Positions 43,063 through 52,809 of a DNA stretch of 64,000 bases are shown here, piece after piece. A program made the translations under genes and the position numbers. This DNA is from Allobosea sp. GTDB lineage: Bacteria; Pseudomonadota; Alphaproteobacteria; Rhizobiales; Beijerinckiaceae. The stretch is taken from assembly GCA_024231975.1 (NCBI GenBank), contig JAAEQB010000121.1:1-64000 (forward strand), read 5' to 3'. The notes beneath the pieces are model-generated. The model had not been told where the DNA came from and made no database searches. It saw nothing but the letters and a program-made list of their open reading frames with translations. Numbering within the stretch: position 1 is the stretch's first letter; each line of letters begins with the position of its first letter.

Positions 43063-43626
43063 CTACCGCAGCCGCGCCTGCAGCGGCAGGTCGCCGAACA
43101 ATGACGGCTCGACGCTGGTGCGCGCCTTCTCGATCGTCAGGATCCTGAGCTTGGTCTCGACGCCGCCATCGGCCGAGAAGCCGCCGGTCTTGCCGCCGGC
43201 GGCGAGCACGCGATGGCACGGCACGATGATCGGGATCGGGTTCTGGCCGAGCGCGACGCCGACGGCCCGCGCCGCGCCGGGCTCGCCGATCCGCGCCGCG
43301 ACCTCGCCATAGGTCAAGGTCTCGCCGGGCGGGATCGACAGCGCCACCGCATAGACGCGGCGGTTGAACTCCGGCGTGCCCGAGAGATCGATCGGCAAAT
43401 GCGCGAGGTCGCGCCGCTCGCCGGCCAGCAGGGCGACGACCTCGGCGATCGCCTGCCGCACGAAAGCGGGAGGCTCGGCTTCGACGCCTTCCGGAAAGCG
43501 GCGCGCCAGCCGACGCCGGGCCGCATCCTCGTCACGCTCGGGCAATTGCGCCGCGACGATGCGCTCGCCTTGCCAGACCAGGGCGCAGGAGCCGATCGCG
43601 GTGATGAAGAGACAGAAGCTTGTCAT
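43063..43626 (-). CDS. ogt: Methylated-DNA-[protein]-cysteine S-methyltransferase
   Basis: A 187-residue suicide repair enzyme. The active-site motif PCHRVLAAGG is clear, and the DNA-binding segment precedes it (ETLTYGEVAARIGEPGAARAVGVALGQNP). The start at 43626 (MTSFCLFITAIGSC) is favoured over a longer frame. It repairs O6-alkylguanine. It has no Ada N-terminal domain, so it is not an adaptive-response regulator. Confidence 0.92.
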   Translation of the reverse strand: MTSFCLFITAIGSCALVWQGERIVAAQLPERDEDAARRRLARRFPEGVEAEPPAFVRQAIAEVVALLAGERRDLAHLPIDLSGTPEFNRRVYAVALSIPPGETLTYGEVAARIGEPGAARAVGVALGQNPIPIIVPCHRVLAAGGKTGGFSADGGVETKLRILTIEKARTSVEPSLFGDLPLQARLR

Positions 43627-43755
43627 GCCTGCCACGCTAGCGCAGCCGCGCGCCGTAGGGCACCCGATTCCTGCCACCTGATGTCAGCGGTCGTCCCATG
43701 AGGAGCGTCACATCGCTCCGGGACGACCCCGGTAGGAAATCGAGAAAGTTGCAGC

Positions 43756-44721
43756 TCAGGCCCAGAGCCGCTCCTTCTCCAGCCCCTTGTAGAGATCGGC
43801 CACCTGCTCGGCATAACCGTTGAACAGCAGCGTCGGCTTGCGATCGCGCGTGCCCAGCACCTGCTCGCTCGCCTGGCTCCAGCGCGGATGCGAGACTTCC
43901 GGGTTCACATTGGCCCAGAAGCCGTATTCCGAGGCCTGCAAGCCTTCCCAGAAGGTCTTGGGCCGCTCGGCGACGAAGCTGATCTTGCTGATCGATTTCA
44001 CCGATTTGAAGCCGTATTTCCACGGCGTGATCAGCCGCAGCGGCGCGCCGTGCTGGGTCGGGATCGGCTTGCCGTAGATGCCGGTCACCATCAGCGCCAT
44101 GTCATGCGTCGCCTCGGCCATGGTCAGCCCCTCGGTATAGGGCCAGGGGTACCAGCGCTGCGACTGGCCGGGCGCCATCTTCGGGTTCATGAAGGTCTGC
44201 ATCTGGACGTATTTCGCGCCCGACAGCGGCTTGGCCAGCGCGACGAGCTCTTTCAGCGGGAAGCCGGTCCACGGCACCGCCATCGACCAGGCCTCGACGC
44301 AGCGGAAGCGGTAGAGCCGCTCCTGCAGGGCGACCTTGCGGATCAGATCGTCGAAACCGATCTCGAACGGCTTCTCGACCAGCCCGTCGATCGCGATCGT
44401 CCAGGGCCGCGTGACGAGCCGCTTCGAAGCGGCGGCGACCTCCTTGGAGGTGCCGAACTCGTAGAAATTATTGTAGTTCGCCGCCAGCTCCTCGTCGGTC
44501 ACCGGCCGGTCGAGCGTATAGGCGGCGTTGCGCTTGGCCGGGTAGAGGTCGAGCGTCGGATCGGCGCCCTGAGCACCGGCGATTTGCGGCAAGGCGGCAC
44601 CGGCGATCACGCTGGCACTCCCGGCGAGCCATTGCCGCCGATTGAGGAAGATGGATTCCGCTGTCGCCTGGCTTTCGGGCATCTCCCAGCCGGCGCGACG
44701 CTTGATCAACATGACGGACAT
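43756..44721 (-). CDS. msrP: Protein-methionine-sulfoxide reductase catalytic subunit MsrP
   Basis: A 321-residue molybdoenzyme (YedY-like). A Tat signal is seen in RRQWLAGSASVIAGAALPQIAGA. The molybdopterin-binding Cys is in FRCVEAWSMAVPWTG, and the YPWPYTEGL and ITPWKYGFKS segments match the family. It repairs oxidised methionine in periplasmic proteins, taking electrons from the haem protein MsrQ. No msrQ gene is adjacent (the next gene is ogt), unlike the usual msrPQ operon, so the partner must be elsewhere. Confidence 0.93.
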   Translation of the reverse strand: MSVMLIKRRAGWEMPESQATAESIFLNRRQWLAGSASVIAGAALPQIAGAQGADPTLDLYPAKRNAAYTLDRPVTDEELAANYNNFYEFGTSKEVAAASKRLVTRPWTIAIDGLVEKPFEIGFDDLIRKVALQERLYRFRCVEAWSMAVPWTGFPLKELVALAKPLSGAKYVQMQTFMNPKMAPGQSQRWYPWPYTEGLTMAEATHDMALMVTGIYGKPIPTQHGAPLRLITPWKYGFKSVKSISKISFVAERPKTFWEGLQASEYGFWANVNPEVSHPRWSQASEQVLGTRDRKPTLLFNGYAEQVADLYKGLEKERLWA

Positions 44722-44864
44722 GCTCCGTTATAATGGAGGCAAGTTTAGTCGATCAGGCACCGCCCCACCAAGTCACGAGCGGGAGAGGTCGAGCAATCTT
44801 CGATCAGGCCGCCTTGCCGGCGGCGCACCATCGATGCGGGCCTCACCGGTGAAGCAGCCCTAAG

Positions 44865-45260
44865 TCAAGGCAGGTTGAGTTGCCAGGACACGCCGAAGCG
44901 GTCGTTGACCCAGGCGAAGCGCCGGCTGAAGCCATAATTGTCGAGAGGCATCAGCACGCCGCCGCCCTCGGCCAGTGCAGCGCTCAGCCGCTCGATCTCC
45001 TCATCGCCAGTGCAGTTGAGGAAGAGCGACAGCGAAGGCGTGAAGCTGAATGCATGTTTCACGTAGCTGTCGCTCACCATCACCGGCAGGCCGCCGATGG
45101 TCGCGTTCGCGGCCATCACCGAGCCTTCCGGCCCCGGCCCCTGTGGCCCATAGCGCATGATGCTCTCGATCCTGCTGTCGGGAATCAGCGAGATGTAGAA
45201 GTTCAGTGCCTCTTCGGCCCGCCCCTCGAACATCAGAAAGGGTTGAAGACGTTCAGCCAT
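44865..45260 (-). CDS. VOC/PhnB-like glyoxalase-fold protein
   Basis: A 131-residue protein with the 3-demethylubiquinone-9 3-methyltransferase (PhnB-type) glyoxalase fold: LQPFLMFEGRAEEALNFYISLIPDS, then FLNCTGDEEIERL and the conserved end RFAWVNDRFGVSWQLN. Function unknown. It is the last gene of a leftward group after the SRPBCC gene, with a 110-base gap, so its cotranscription is unclear. Confidence 0.85.
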   Translation of the reverse strand: MAERLQPFLMFEGRAEEALNFYISLIPDSRIESIMRYGPQGPGPEGSVMAANATIGGLPVMVSDSYVKHAFSFTPSLSLFLNCTGDEEIERLSAALAEGGGVLMPLDNYGFSRRFAWVNDRFGVSWQLNLP

Positions 45261-45370
45261 GATTTGATCTCCTGTTCGGCTCGGAAGAGAATAGCCTCAT
45301 CCCGACGTCGCCGACGGCGGAAGCCTGGATGCGCAGCGCTTCACACCGTCGGGTGGTCCAGCCATTGCGC

Positions 45371-45916
45371 TCAAGCCGGCAGATCGGCGAAACGCTTGGC
45401 GTAATCTGCCTCGAGCTCTTCGATTCGCGACCAGAAGCCGCGCGGCGGCTTGCCGGCGAGCTTGTCCTCCAGGAGGCCGAGATGGGCGTGCCAGCCGCTG
45501 GAGACGCTGGCCATCTCAGTCTTGTTGGCGAGCTTGCGATGCGTCACCACCAGCCTGACCTTCTCGCCCTCCGGGGCGAGCTCGAAGGTCACTTCGGAGC
45601 TGGCGTCGCCCTCGCCCGGCCAGGTCATCGCCAGTGCCGTCATCGGCTCATAGCGCGTCACCGTGCCCTTGGACGGCCAGCCCTTGTCGTTCATCTCGCG
45701 ATAGCGCTCGGGTGGCTGCTCGCCGGTGATCTGCGAATGCTTGAACAGGAGATCGGCCGTGCCGCCGACCCGAGGCTCGATCTCGCCCGAGGCGAGCCAG
45801 GTGCCGCGCTTGTCGGACTGCGTCAGATAGGACCAGACCCGCTCGACCGGGCCCGGCAGAAGCCGTTCGAAGCGGACCGCGCCGCTCTCCAGGACCACGC
45901 CGTACTCGTTCATCAT
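45371..45916 (-). CDS. SRPBCC (AHSA1-like) protein
   Basis: A 181-residue protein of the AHSA1/START-like fold: VRFERLLPGPVERVWSYLTQSDKRGTWLASGEIEPRVGG near the N-terminus and SSGWHAHLGLLEDKLAG toward the end. Start at the first of two ATGs (45916), after GAGGAGAG. It follows an ArsR repressor (stop at 45925) with which it forms a conserved operon. Its ligand is unknown; hydrophobic ligand binding is the family theme. Confidence 0.87.
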   Translation of the reverse strand: MMNEYGVVLESGAVRFERLLPGPVERVWSYLTQSDKRGTWLASGEIEPRVGGTADLLFKHSQITGEQPPERYREMNDKGWPSKGTVTRYEPMTALAMTWPGEGDASSEVTFELAPEGEKVRLVVTHRKLANKTEMASVSSGWHAHLGLLEDKLAGKPPRGFWSRIEELEADYAKRFADLPA

Positions 45917-45924
45917 CTCTCTCC

Positions 45925-46233
45925 TCACTCGTCTTCGGGTTCCGTGAGTTCTCGTTCCAGGCGGTCGAGCCCCGCATTCCAGAAGCCGCGCACCTGCCGG
46001 ACCCAGGCGTCGAAGGCATCGAGCCCATCGGGGTCGAGCCGGTAGATCCGGCGCTGACCACTGACTTCGACGCTCACCAGCCCGGCCTCCTTCAGCACTT
46101 TGAGGTGCTGCGAGATTGCCGGCGCGCTCATGCCGAATTGCGCAGTGATCTCGCCTGCCGCCATGGCGCGTTGACCCAGCATCTCGACGATGCGGCGGCG
46201 GGTCGGGTCGGCAAGGGCGGTGAAGCGATCCAT
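45925..46233 (-). CDS. ArsR family repressor
   Basis: A 102-residue winged-helix protein (FTALADPTRRRIVEMLGQRAMAAGEITAQFGMSAPAISQHLKVLKEAGLVSVEVSGQRRIYRL). It has no metal-binding Cys, so it belongs to the non-metal ArsR subgroup that regulates an adjacent AHSA1-type gene. It is the first gene of the pair and is probably autoregulated. An AT-rich stretch directly upstream (46235-46280) is the likely promoter. Confidence 0.9.
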   Translation of the reverse strand: MDRFTALADPTRRRIVEMLGQRAMAAGEITAQFGMSAPAISQHLKVLKEAGLVSVEVSGQRRIYRLDPDGLDAFDAWVRQVRGFWNAGLDRLERELTEPEDE

Positions 46234-46378
46234 GCCCTGTATTTAATCTATTGCTTAATTAAGTCAACACGTAAATAATACCGTACCGATGGCGCACCCT
46301 CCCCTTGCATGCATGTCGCTTGTGGTTGCGGCGGTTGCAGGTCATGAAGGGCTCCCCATCCGCCTTCCGTCCGAGATC

Positions 46379-47287
46379 ATGCCCTCCCGAAACGCCACCC
46401 TCGCCGGCATCCTGATGATGCTGCTCGGCATCCTCTTGTTCTCGGTCAACGACGTGATGGGGAAATGGCTGGTCGCGACCTATACGGTCGGCCAGGTCCT
46501 GCTGCTGCGCTCGGCTGCGGCGCTGCTGGTGATCGTGCCTTTCGTCGTCAAGCAGGGCGTTCACCGCACGCTGCGGCCGGAGCGGCCGGGCCTGCAGCTA
46601 TTGCGCGTCACGCTCGGCTCCTGCGAGGTCGCGCTGTTCTATTGGGCGGTGTCCTATCTGCCTCTCGCCGACACGATGACGCTCTGGCTGGCGGCGCCGG
46701 TCTGGGCTGTGGTGCTGGCGGCGCTGCTGCTCGGCGAGCGCGTCGACGCCGGGCGCTGGCTCGCTGTGGTCGCCGGCTTCGTCGGCGTCGCGATCGCGCT
46801 CAACCCGTCCGGCCAGAGCCTTTCCCTGCCGGCGATCATCGCGCTGGTCGGCAGCTTCTCCTTCGCGGCGATGATGATCACGGGGCGGCAATTGCGCGGC
46901 ACGCCCGACGTCACCCTGGTCTTCTGGCAGACGCTCGGCGCGCTGGTGATGGGCATCGCGCTGCTGCCCTTCGGCTGGGTCCCCCCGACACTGGCAGACC
47001 TTGGACTGCTCGGCCTGCTCGGCATCGTCGCCATGGTCGCGCATATCTGCGTGACGCGCTCGCTCAAGCTGGCGGAAGCCTCGGTCGTCGTGCCCTATCA
47101 GTACACGCTGATCGTCTGGGCGCTGGTCTTCGGCTGGTTCGTCTTCGGCGACTGGCCGACGCCGGCCATGCTGTTCGGCGCCGCCCTGATCATCGCGGCG
47201 GGCCTCGCCCTGCTCGTTCTCGAGCGGCGAGCGAGCAGCATGGCCTCTGACACCGCCAAGGAGCGTGTTACGATCGAGCAGAACTGA
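46379..47287 (+). CDS. DMT superfamily (EamA) transporter
   Basis: A 302-residue membrane protein with ten predicted helices and two EamA repeats (LLFSVNDVMGKWLV; VVAHICVTRSLKLAEASVVVPYQYT). The start at 46379 is chosen by homology of the MPSRNATLAGILMM N-terminus; its ribosome binding site is weak. Export of a metabolite or amino acid is likely; no substrate is visible. It is followed by a small membrane protein gene 12 bases later. Confidence 0.88.
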   Translation: MPSRNATLAGILMMLLGILLFSVNDVMGKWLVATYTVGQVLLLRSAAALLVIVPFVVKQGVHRTLRPERPGLQLLRVTLGSCEVALFYWAVSYLPLADTMTLWLAAPVWAVVLAALLLGERVDAGRWLAVVAGFVGVAIALNPSGQSLSLPAIIALVGSFSFAAMMITGRQLRGTPDVTLVFWQTLGALVMGIALLPFGWVPPTLADLGLLGLLGIVAMVAHICVTRSLKLAEASVVVPYQYTLIVWALVFGWFVFGDWPTPAMLFGAALIIAAGLALLVLERRASSMASDTAKERVTIEQN

Positions 47288-47299
47288 TCCGGAGGTGCG

Positions 47300-47851
47300 A
47301 TGGCCGAGGCTGCGAAACCGCCGGATTTCTGGAGCTGGCTCGGCGCCGCGATCTCCCTCGTCCTCGGTCTCTGGCTGCTCATCGCCGGCTGGCGCACTTT
47401 GCCGCTGGCACGCGGCGACCTCCTGGTCGCCGACCATGTCGGCCCGATCAGCTACAGCACGCCGCTGATGCGCGTCAGCTCGGGGCGAAGCGGCTCGGCG
47501 ACCTACCGCACGCAGGACCTCTGGCTCGTCGCAATAGGGGGCAATCAGCAGGTCTACTACCAGCGCCTGTACAGGCCCGCCCGCGGGCTCTGGGTCGACG
47601 GCATCGACCGGCTAGACGCTGGCCAGCAGGTTCGCTTCCTGGTCGATCCCGGCCACAAGCTAGTCTACGAGGCGACCTCCCGCGGCAAGAGCTTCCTCGC
47701 CTATGACGACACGGCCGAGGCACTGACCAGCGGCGCGCGGCGCTCGTTCCTGTTCGGATTCGCTCTGCTCGGCAGCGTCGCCTGGCATCTCTGGCCGCTG
47801 GCCTCGCGCTGGTGGCGCGAGCGGCAAGGCGCCGGCGCACCAATGCCCTGA
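47300..47851 (+). CDS. Membrane protein, DUF3592-like
   Basis: A 183-residue protein with a first helix (about 12-32, AAISLVLGLWLLIAGW), a beta-rich extracytoplasmic middle and a second helix near residues 148-168. It resembles DUF3592 proteins, which have two helices around a soluble domain, but the match is by eye and weak. It is likely cotranscribed with the DMT transporter (12-base gap, GGAGG before the ATG). Function unknown. Confidence 0.6.
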   Translation: MAEAAKPPDFWSWLGAAISLVLGLWLLIAGWRTLPLARGDLLVADHVGPISYSTPLMRVSSGRSGSATYRTQDLWLVAIGGNQQVYYQRLYRPARGLWVDGIDRLDAGQQVRFLVDPGHKLVYEATSRGKSFLAYDDTAEALTSGARRSFLFGFALLGSVAWHLWPLASRWWRERQGAGAPMP

Positions 47852-47968
47852 TCCCGCTGGCCGCCGGGGTGCCTTGCGTCGGAGTCGGGGCTCCGGGACT
47901 GGCGCCGCTGCGCCCGGCACGCCACAAATTGCGAGCCCGCCCGAAAACTGAGCGGGCGGGAGGACTTC

Positions 47969-49102
47969 ATGGCGACGATCACTTATCTGACTACCGTCCA
48001 GTTCGGCTTCAGCGAGCTCAAGACCATCGCGCCCGGCCTGACCGATCTGAGGATCGCGCGCCCGCTGATCGTCGCCGATCGCGGCCTGGCGGCGACCGAT
48101 CTGATCGACCGGCTGCGGGCCGCCTCGCCGCTGCTCGGCAATGCCCCGCTCTTCGTCGACACCCCGACCAACCCGACCGAGGAAGCGGTCGAGGCCGCGC
48201 TGGCGCTCTATCGCGAGCATGACTGCGACGGCCTCGTCGCCATCGGCGGCGGCTCGCCGATCGACCTCGCCAAGGGTGTCGCTTTGCTCGCCGGCCATGA
48301 CGGTCCGCTCGAGACCTATGCCGCGATCCTCGGCGGCATCCCGAAGGTGACGGGCAAGGTCGCGCCGGTGATCGCAGTGCCGACCACCGCCGGCACCGGC
48401 AGCGAGGTCGGCCGCGCCGCGCTGATCACGCTGAAGGACGGCCGCAAGCTCGGCTTCATCTCGCCGCACCTGATCCCGAAACTCGCCATCTGCGACCCCG
48501 AGCTGACGCTCGGCCTGCCGGCCATGCTGACAGCAGCCACGGGCATGGACGCGCTGACCCATTGCATCGAGACCTATCTGAGCCCGCGCGAGAATCCGCC
48601 GGCCGAGGCGATCGCGCTCGACGGGCTGAAGCGCGCCGCCCTCAATATCGAGCGCGCCACCAAGGACGGCTCAGACCGCGAAGCCCGCAAGGAGATGCTG
48701 ATGGCTGCCCTGCAGGGCGGCCTCACCTTCCAGAAGGGGCTGGGCGCCGTCCATGCCCTCTCGCATCCGCTCGGCGGCCTGAAGCAGGTCTCGTTGCACC
48801 ACGGCACGCTCAACGCCGTGCTGCTGCCGGCCGTGCTGCGCTTCAACGAGCAGGCCTCCGGCGCGAAATATGCAGAAATCCGCCGCGTGCTCGGCCTCCC
48901 CGCCGATGCCGACCTTGCCGCCTGGGTGGCCGGACTGACGCAGCGCCTCGGCCTGCCGGGCTCGCTGTCGCAGATGGGCGTGCCGCGCGAGGTGCTGCCG
49001 GCCATCGCCGAGGCGGCGACGCAGGACCATTCGAGCGCGACCAATCCGCGGCCGGCGAGCGCGGCGGATTATCTGGCGATGCTGGAAGCCTCGTTCGGGT
49101 AA
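47969..49102 (+). CDS. Iron-containing alcohol dehydrogenase
   Basis: A 377-residue type III dehydrogenase. Family landmarks: GGGSPIDLAKG (cofactor loop near 92), VPTTAGTGSEV, the metal-ligand region TAATGMDALTHCIE, and two His blocks (GAVHALSHPLGG, VSLHHGTLNAV). Substrate alcohol or aldehyde not assignable. It has a good GGGAGGAC box before the ATG and stands alone, followed by a long palindromic element. Confidence 0.93.
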   Translation: MATITYLTTVQFGFSELKTIAPGLTDLRIARPLIVADRGLAATDLIDRLRAASPLLGNAPLFVDTPTNPTEEAVEAALALYREHDCDGLVAIGGGSPIDLAKGVALLAGHDGPLETYAAILGGIPKVTGKVAPVIAVPTTAGTGSEVGRAALITLKDGRKLGFISPHLIPKLAICDPELTLGLPAMLTAATGMDALTHCIETYLSPRENPPAEAIALDGLKRAALNIERATKDGSDREARKEMLMAALQGGLTFQKGLGAVHALSHPLGGLKQVSLHHGTLNAVLLPAVLRFNEQASGAKYAEIRRVLGLPADADLAAWVAGLTQRLGLPGSLSQMGVPREVLPAIAEAATQDHSSATNPRPASAADYLAMLEASFG

Positions 49103-49113
49103 CAGATTAGCGT

Positions 49114-49255
49114 GGGGAACCCCTCTCCCGGATGGGAGAGGGGCAGGGGTGAGGGACCGCCGCTGATTGTTGAAGCGAGGCGTCGCCGTTGTGCCTTCTG
49201 CGGTCAGGGCAGGCCCTCATCCCTGCCCTTCTCCCACACGGGAGAAGGGTTCCCC
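49114..49255. repeat. Intergenic palindromic repeat element, ~140 bp
   Basis: Arms 49114-49155 and 49214-49255 are inverted copies (about 42 bases, a few mismatches), each of which also folds as CCCTCTCCC-loop-GGGAGAGGG followed by CAGGGGTGAGGG. It lies just after the alcohol dehydrogenase gene. The layout matches the element inside the gene at 11101. Such elements are common in proteobacteria and may be mobile non-autonomous DNA (recalled). Confidence 0.8.
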
Positions 49256-49335
49256 GCGGATGCCACTTCGATCAGCGCCTACTCGCATGCCGTGAGTGGG
49301 TTAGAGCAGCCAAGTCCGAGCATGACGCCTCGGGA

Positions 49336-50943
<1,608 letters not shown>

Positions 50944-51046
50944 GGCGCGCTCCCTTGCGATAGACTTCGCTCGGTTATGGCGCGCCGCGGCCAAAAGGCA
51001 AACAGGCGACGGCGCGCAGATGCGCCGTGCGCGATTCTGCCGAGCG

Positions 51047-51244
51047 CTATTCGCGCATCCGCTTGACCGAGCCGGTCACGGTCGGTGCAGCGAAGGCGCC
51101 GACCGCCCCGCCCGCGACGGCGCCGATCGGCCCGCCGATGATCGCGCCGGTGCCAGCGCCGGCGGCAGCGCCGGCGATGCGTTCCTCGGTGGTGGAGCAG
51201 GCAGAAAGCAGGGCCGCCAGGCAGCCCGCGAAGATGATCCTCAT
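51047..51244 (-). CDS. Small glycine-zipper lipoprotein
   Basis: A 65-residue protein from the ATG at 51244. A lipobox (LLSAC) near residue 16 indicates lipid attachment at the Cys; RIAGAAAGAGTGAIIGGPIGAVAGGAVGAFAA is a glycine-zipper segment. Probably an outer-membrane-facing lipoprotein of the osmotic-stress type. It lies between mccB and lipB on the same strand, with gaps of 103 and 67 bases. Confidence 0.8.
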   Translation of the reverse strand: MRIIFAGCLAALLSACSTTEERIAGAAAGAGTGAIIGGPIGAVAGGAVGAFAAPTVTGSVKRMRE

Positions 51245-51311
51245 CGTCGTCGTCCCCATGGTTTCGTCACGGGGGCAAGCATCCGGGCGGATGGTCAACG
51301 CGAGGTAAACG

Positions 51312-52016
51312 TCAGGAAACCGCGACCGTCGGGCCAAAAATCTGCTCGAATTCGGCCCGCAGCGCGCTGTCGACCTCGGGCATCGTCACGGGCAGGCCGA
51401 GATCGACCAGCGAGGTCACGCCCTGGTCGGAGACACCGCAGGGGACGATGCCGTCGAAATGCGCCAGCTCCGGCTCCACATTGAGCGAGATGCCGTGGAA
51501 CGAGACCCAGCGCCGGACGCGGATGCCGAGCGCGGCGATCTTGTCCTCGGCGCCCACCCCTTTCTCGGGCCGGCGCACCCAGACGCCGACACGCTCCTCG
51601 CGCCGCTCGCCACGGATGTTGAAAGCGGCGAGCGTGCCGATCAGCCAAGCCTCCAGCGCAGAGACGAAGCGGCGCAGGTCCGGCTCTCGCCGCTTCAGGT
51701 CGAGCATGACGTAAGCCACGCGCTGGCCAGGGCCGTGATAGGTGAACTGGCCTCCCCGCCCGGTGCGGTGCACGGGAAAGCGTTCCGGCGTCAGCAGGTC
51801 CTCGTCCTTGGCCGAGGTACCGGCGGTGTAGAGCGCCGGGTGCTCGACCAGCCAGACGCGCTCGCGCGCGACGCCGTCGGCGATCAGCGCGGCGCGGGCC
51901 TCCATCTCGGCGACGGCCGCCTCATAGCCGACCGGTTCGTCGGCGATAACCCATTCGACCGGCTCGGAACCCGCCTCGGGCAGGAACGAAACCGAAAGCG
52001 CCTCGCGCGTCTTCAC
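51312..52016 (-). CDS. lipB: Octanoyltransferase LipB
   Basis: A 234-residue enzyme that moves octanoate from acyl carrier protein to lipoate-dependent proteins. The catalytic Cys is in IVPCGVSDQGVTS and the catalytic Lys in EDKIAALG; RTGRGGQFTYHGPGQ is the family acyl-binding loop. The start is a GTG at 52016. The N-terminal ~20 residues are longer than in E. coli LipB. No lipA gene is adjacent. Confidence 0.94.
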   Translation of the reverse strand: MKTREALSVSFLPEAGSEPVEWVIADEPVGYEAAVAEMEARAALIADGVARERVWLVEHPALYTAGTSAKDEDLLTPERFPVHRTGRGGQFTYHGPGQRVAYVMLDLKRREPDLRRFVSALEAWLIGTLAAFNIRGERREERVGVWVRRPEKGVGAEDKIAALGIRVRRWVSFHGISLNVEPELAHFDGIVPCGVSDQGVTSLVDLGLPVTMPEVDSALRAEFEQIFGPTVAVS

Positions 52017-52147
52017 CTTGCCTTAACCCTGTCCGTTCAACTCTTGGAAACCGGTGCCGCGCCCGCTTCGCCGCTGCTCATGCGCCGGTTTGCGCGTCGC
52101 TGGCAAGTTCGTGGAATGATTCGAAGTTAAGTCTGCGGAGGCAGGTT

Positions 52148-52417
52148 TTGAAGGCCGATCTCGATCACGTTGCGGTAGAGCTCACGGTGGTGCTCGGCTC
52201 GGCCCAGATGCCGATCTACAAGCTGCTGCGCATGGGCCGCGGCGCGATCATCGAGCTCAACGCGACCGAGAACGACGAAGTCCAGATTCTCGCCAACAAC
52301 CACCCCTTCGCCAAGGGCCATGTCGTCGTCGCCGGCACCCGCATCTCGGTCGAGATCACCGAGATGCTGAAGCGCCCGACCGTCTACACGCTCGAAACCG
52401 TCGCCGACGCCGCCTGA
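52148..52417 (+). CDS. Stand-alone FliN/FliM C-terminal (SpoA) domain protein
   Basis: An 89-residue protein consisting of a single SpoA domain: VELTVVLGSAQMPIYKLLRMGRGAIIELNATENDEVQIL with the conserved late segment ISVEITEMLKRP. The TTG start has GGAG seven bases upstream. In FliN this domain forms the rotor C-ring. Here no other flagellar or type III secretion gene is near, so it may have a non-flagellar role or be supplied to a machinery elsewhere. Its function is unknown. Confidence 0.85.
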   Translation: MKADLDHVAVELTVVLGSAQMPIYKLLRMGRGAIIELNATENDEVQILANNHPFAKGHVVVAGTRISVEITEMLKRPTVYTLETVADAA

Positions 52418-52541
52418 GCGCCCCCCTTCCCACAGCCCTGACGATTTTCCTGATTGCGGCTCTTGTAGCCGGGAACTTGATTTGCTAGACCCGCGCCGCT
52501 CCGGAGTTCACCGCCACAGCGCGGCGCCCTTCAGAGCCGCT

Positions 52542-52626
52542 GCGGTCATGGCGGAATTGGTAGACGCACTACCTTGAGGTGGTAGCGGGGAGACCCGTGG
52601 AGGTTCGAGTCCTCTTGACCGCACCA
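52542..52626 (+). tRNA. tRNA-Leu (anticodon GAG)
   Basis: A complete 85-base tRNA with encoded CCA. The acceptor stem is GCGGTCA with TGACCGC, the anticodon loop is TTGAGGT giving anticodon GAG, the extra arm is long, as expected for Leu, and the T-loop holds TTCGAGT. It reads CUC and CUU codons. A strong terminator follows 22 bases later. Confidence 0.97.
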
Positions 52627-52647
52627 GTTTAGGACGAAGGTCCGCGA

Positions 52648-52678
52648 AACGGCGATCCCCTCGGGGATCGCCGTTTTT
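52648..52678 (+). terminator. Rho-independent terminator of tRNA-Leu
   Basis: A perfect 13-bp stem (52648-52660 with 52663-52675), the best stem in the window, followed by a run of T (52674-52678). It ends the tRNA transcript and separates it from the MgtE gene. Confidence 0.93.
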
Positions 52679-52809
52679 CGTTGCGGATGCATCGAATTCC
52701 GTCGCGGCGCGTTGCCTTGGAGCAATAGCGCTGACACAAGGGCGCATCCGCGTTCCGGCGCGAATCCCCTGCCCCTGTATCCCCCAGCCCTCGAATCGCG
52801 GAGCGACCC

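Noticed and set aside
52627..52809. Possible magnesium riboswitch before mgtE
   Set aside because: Apart from the tRNA terminator I see no structured leader or known riboswitch signature.
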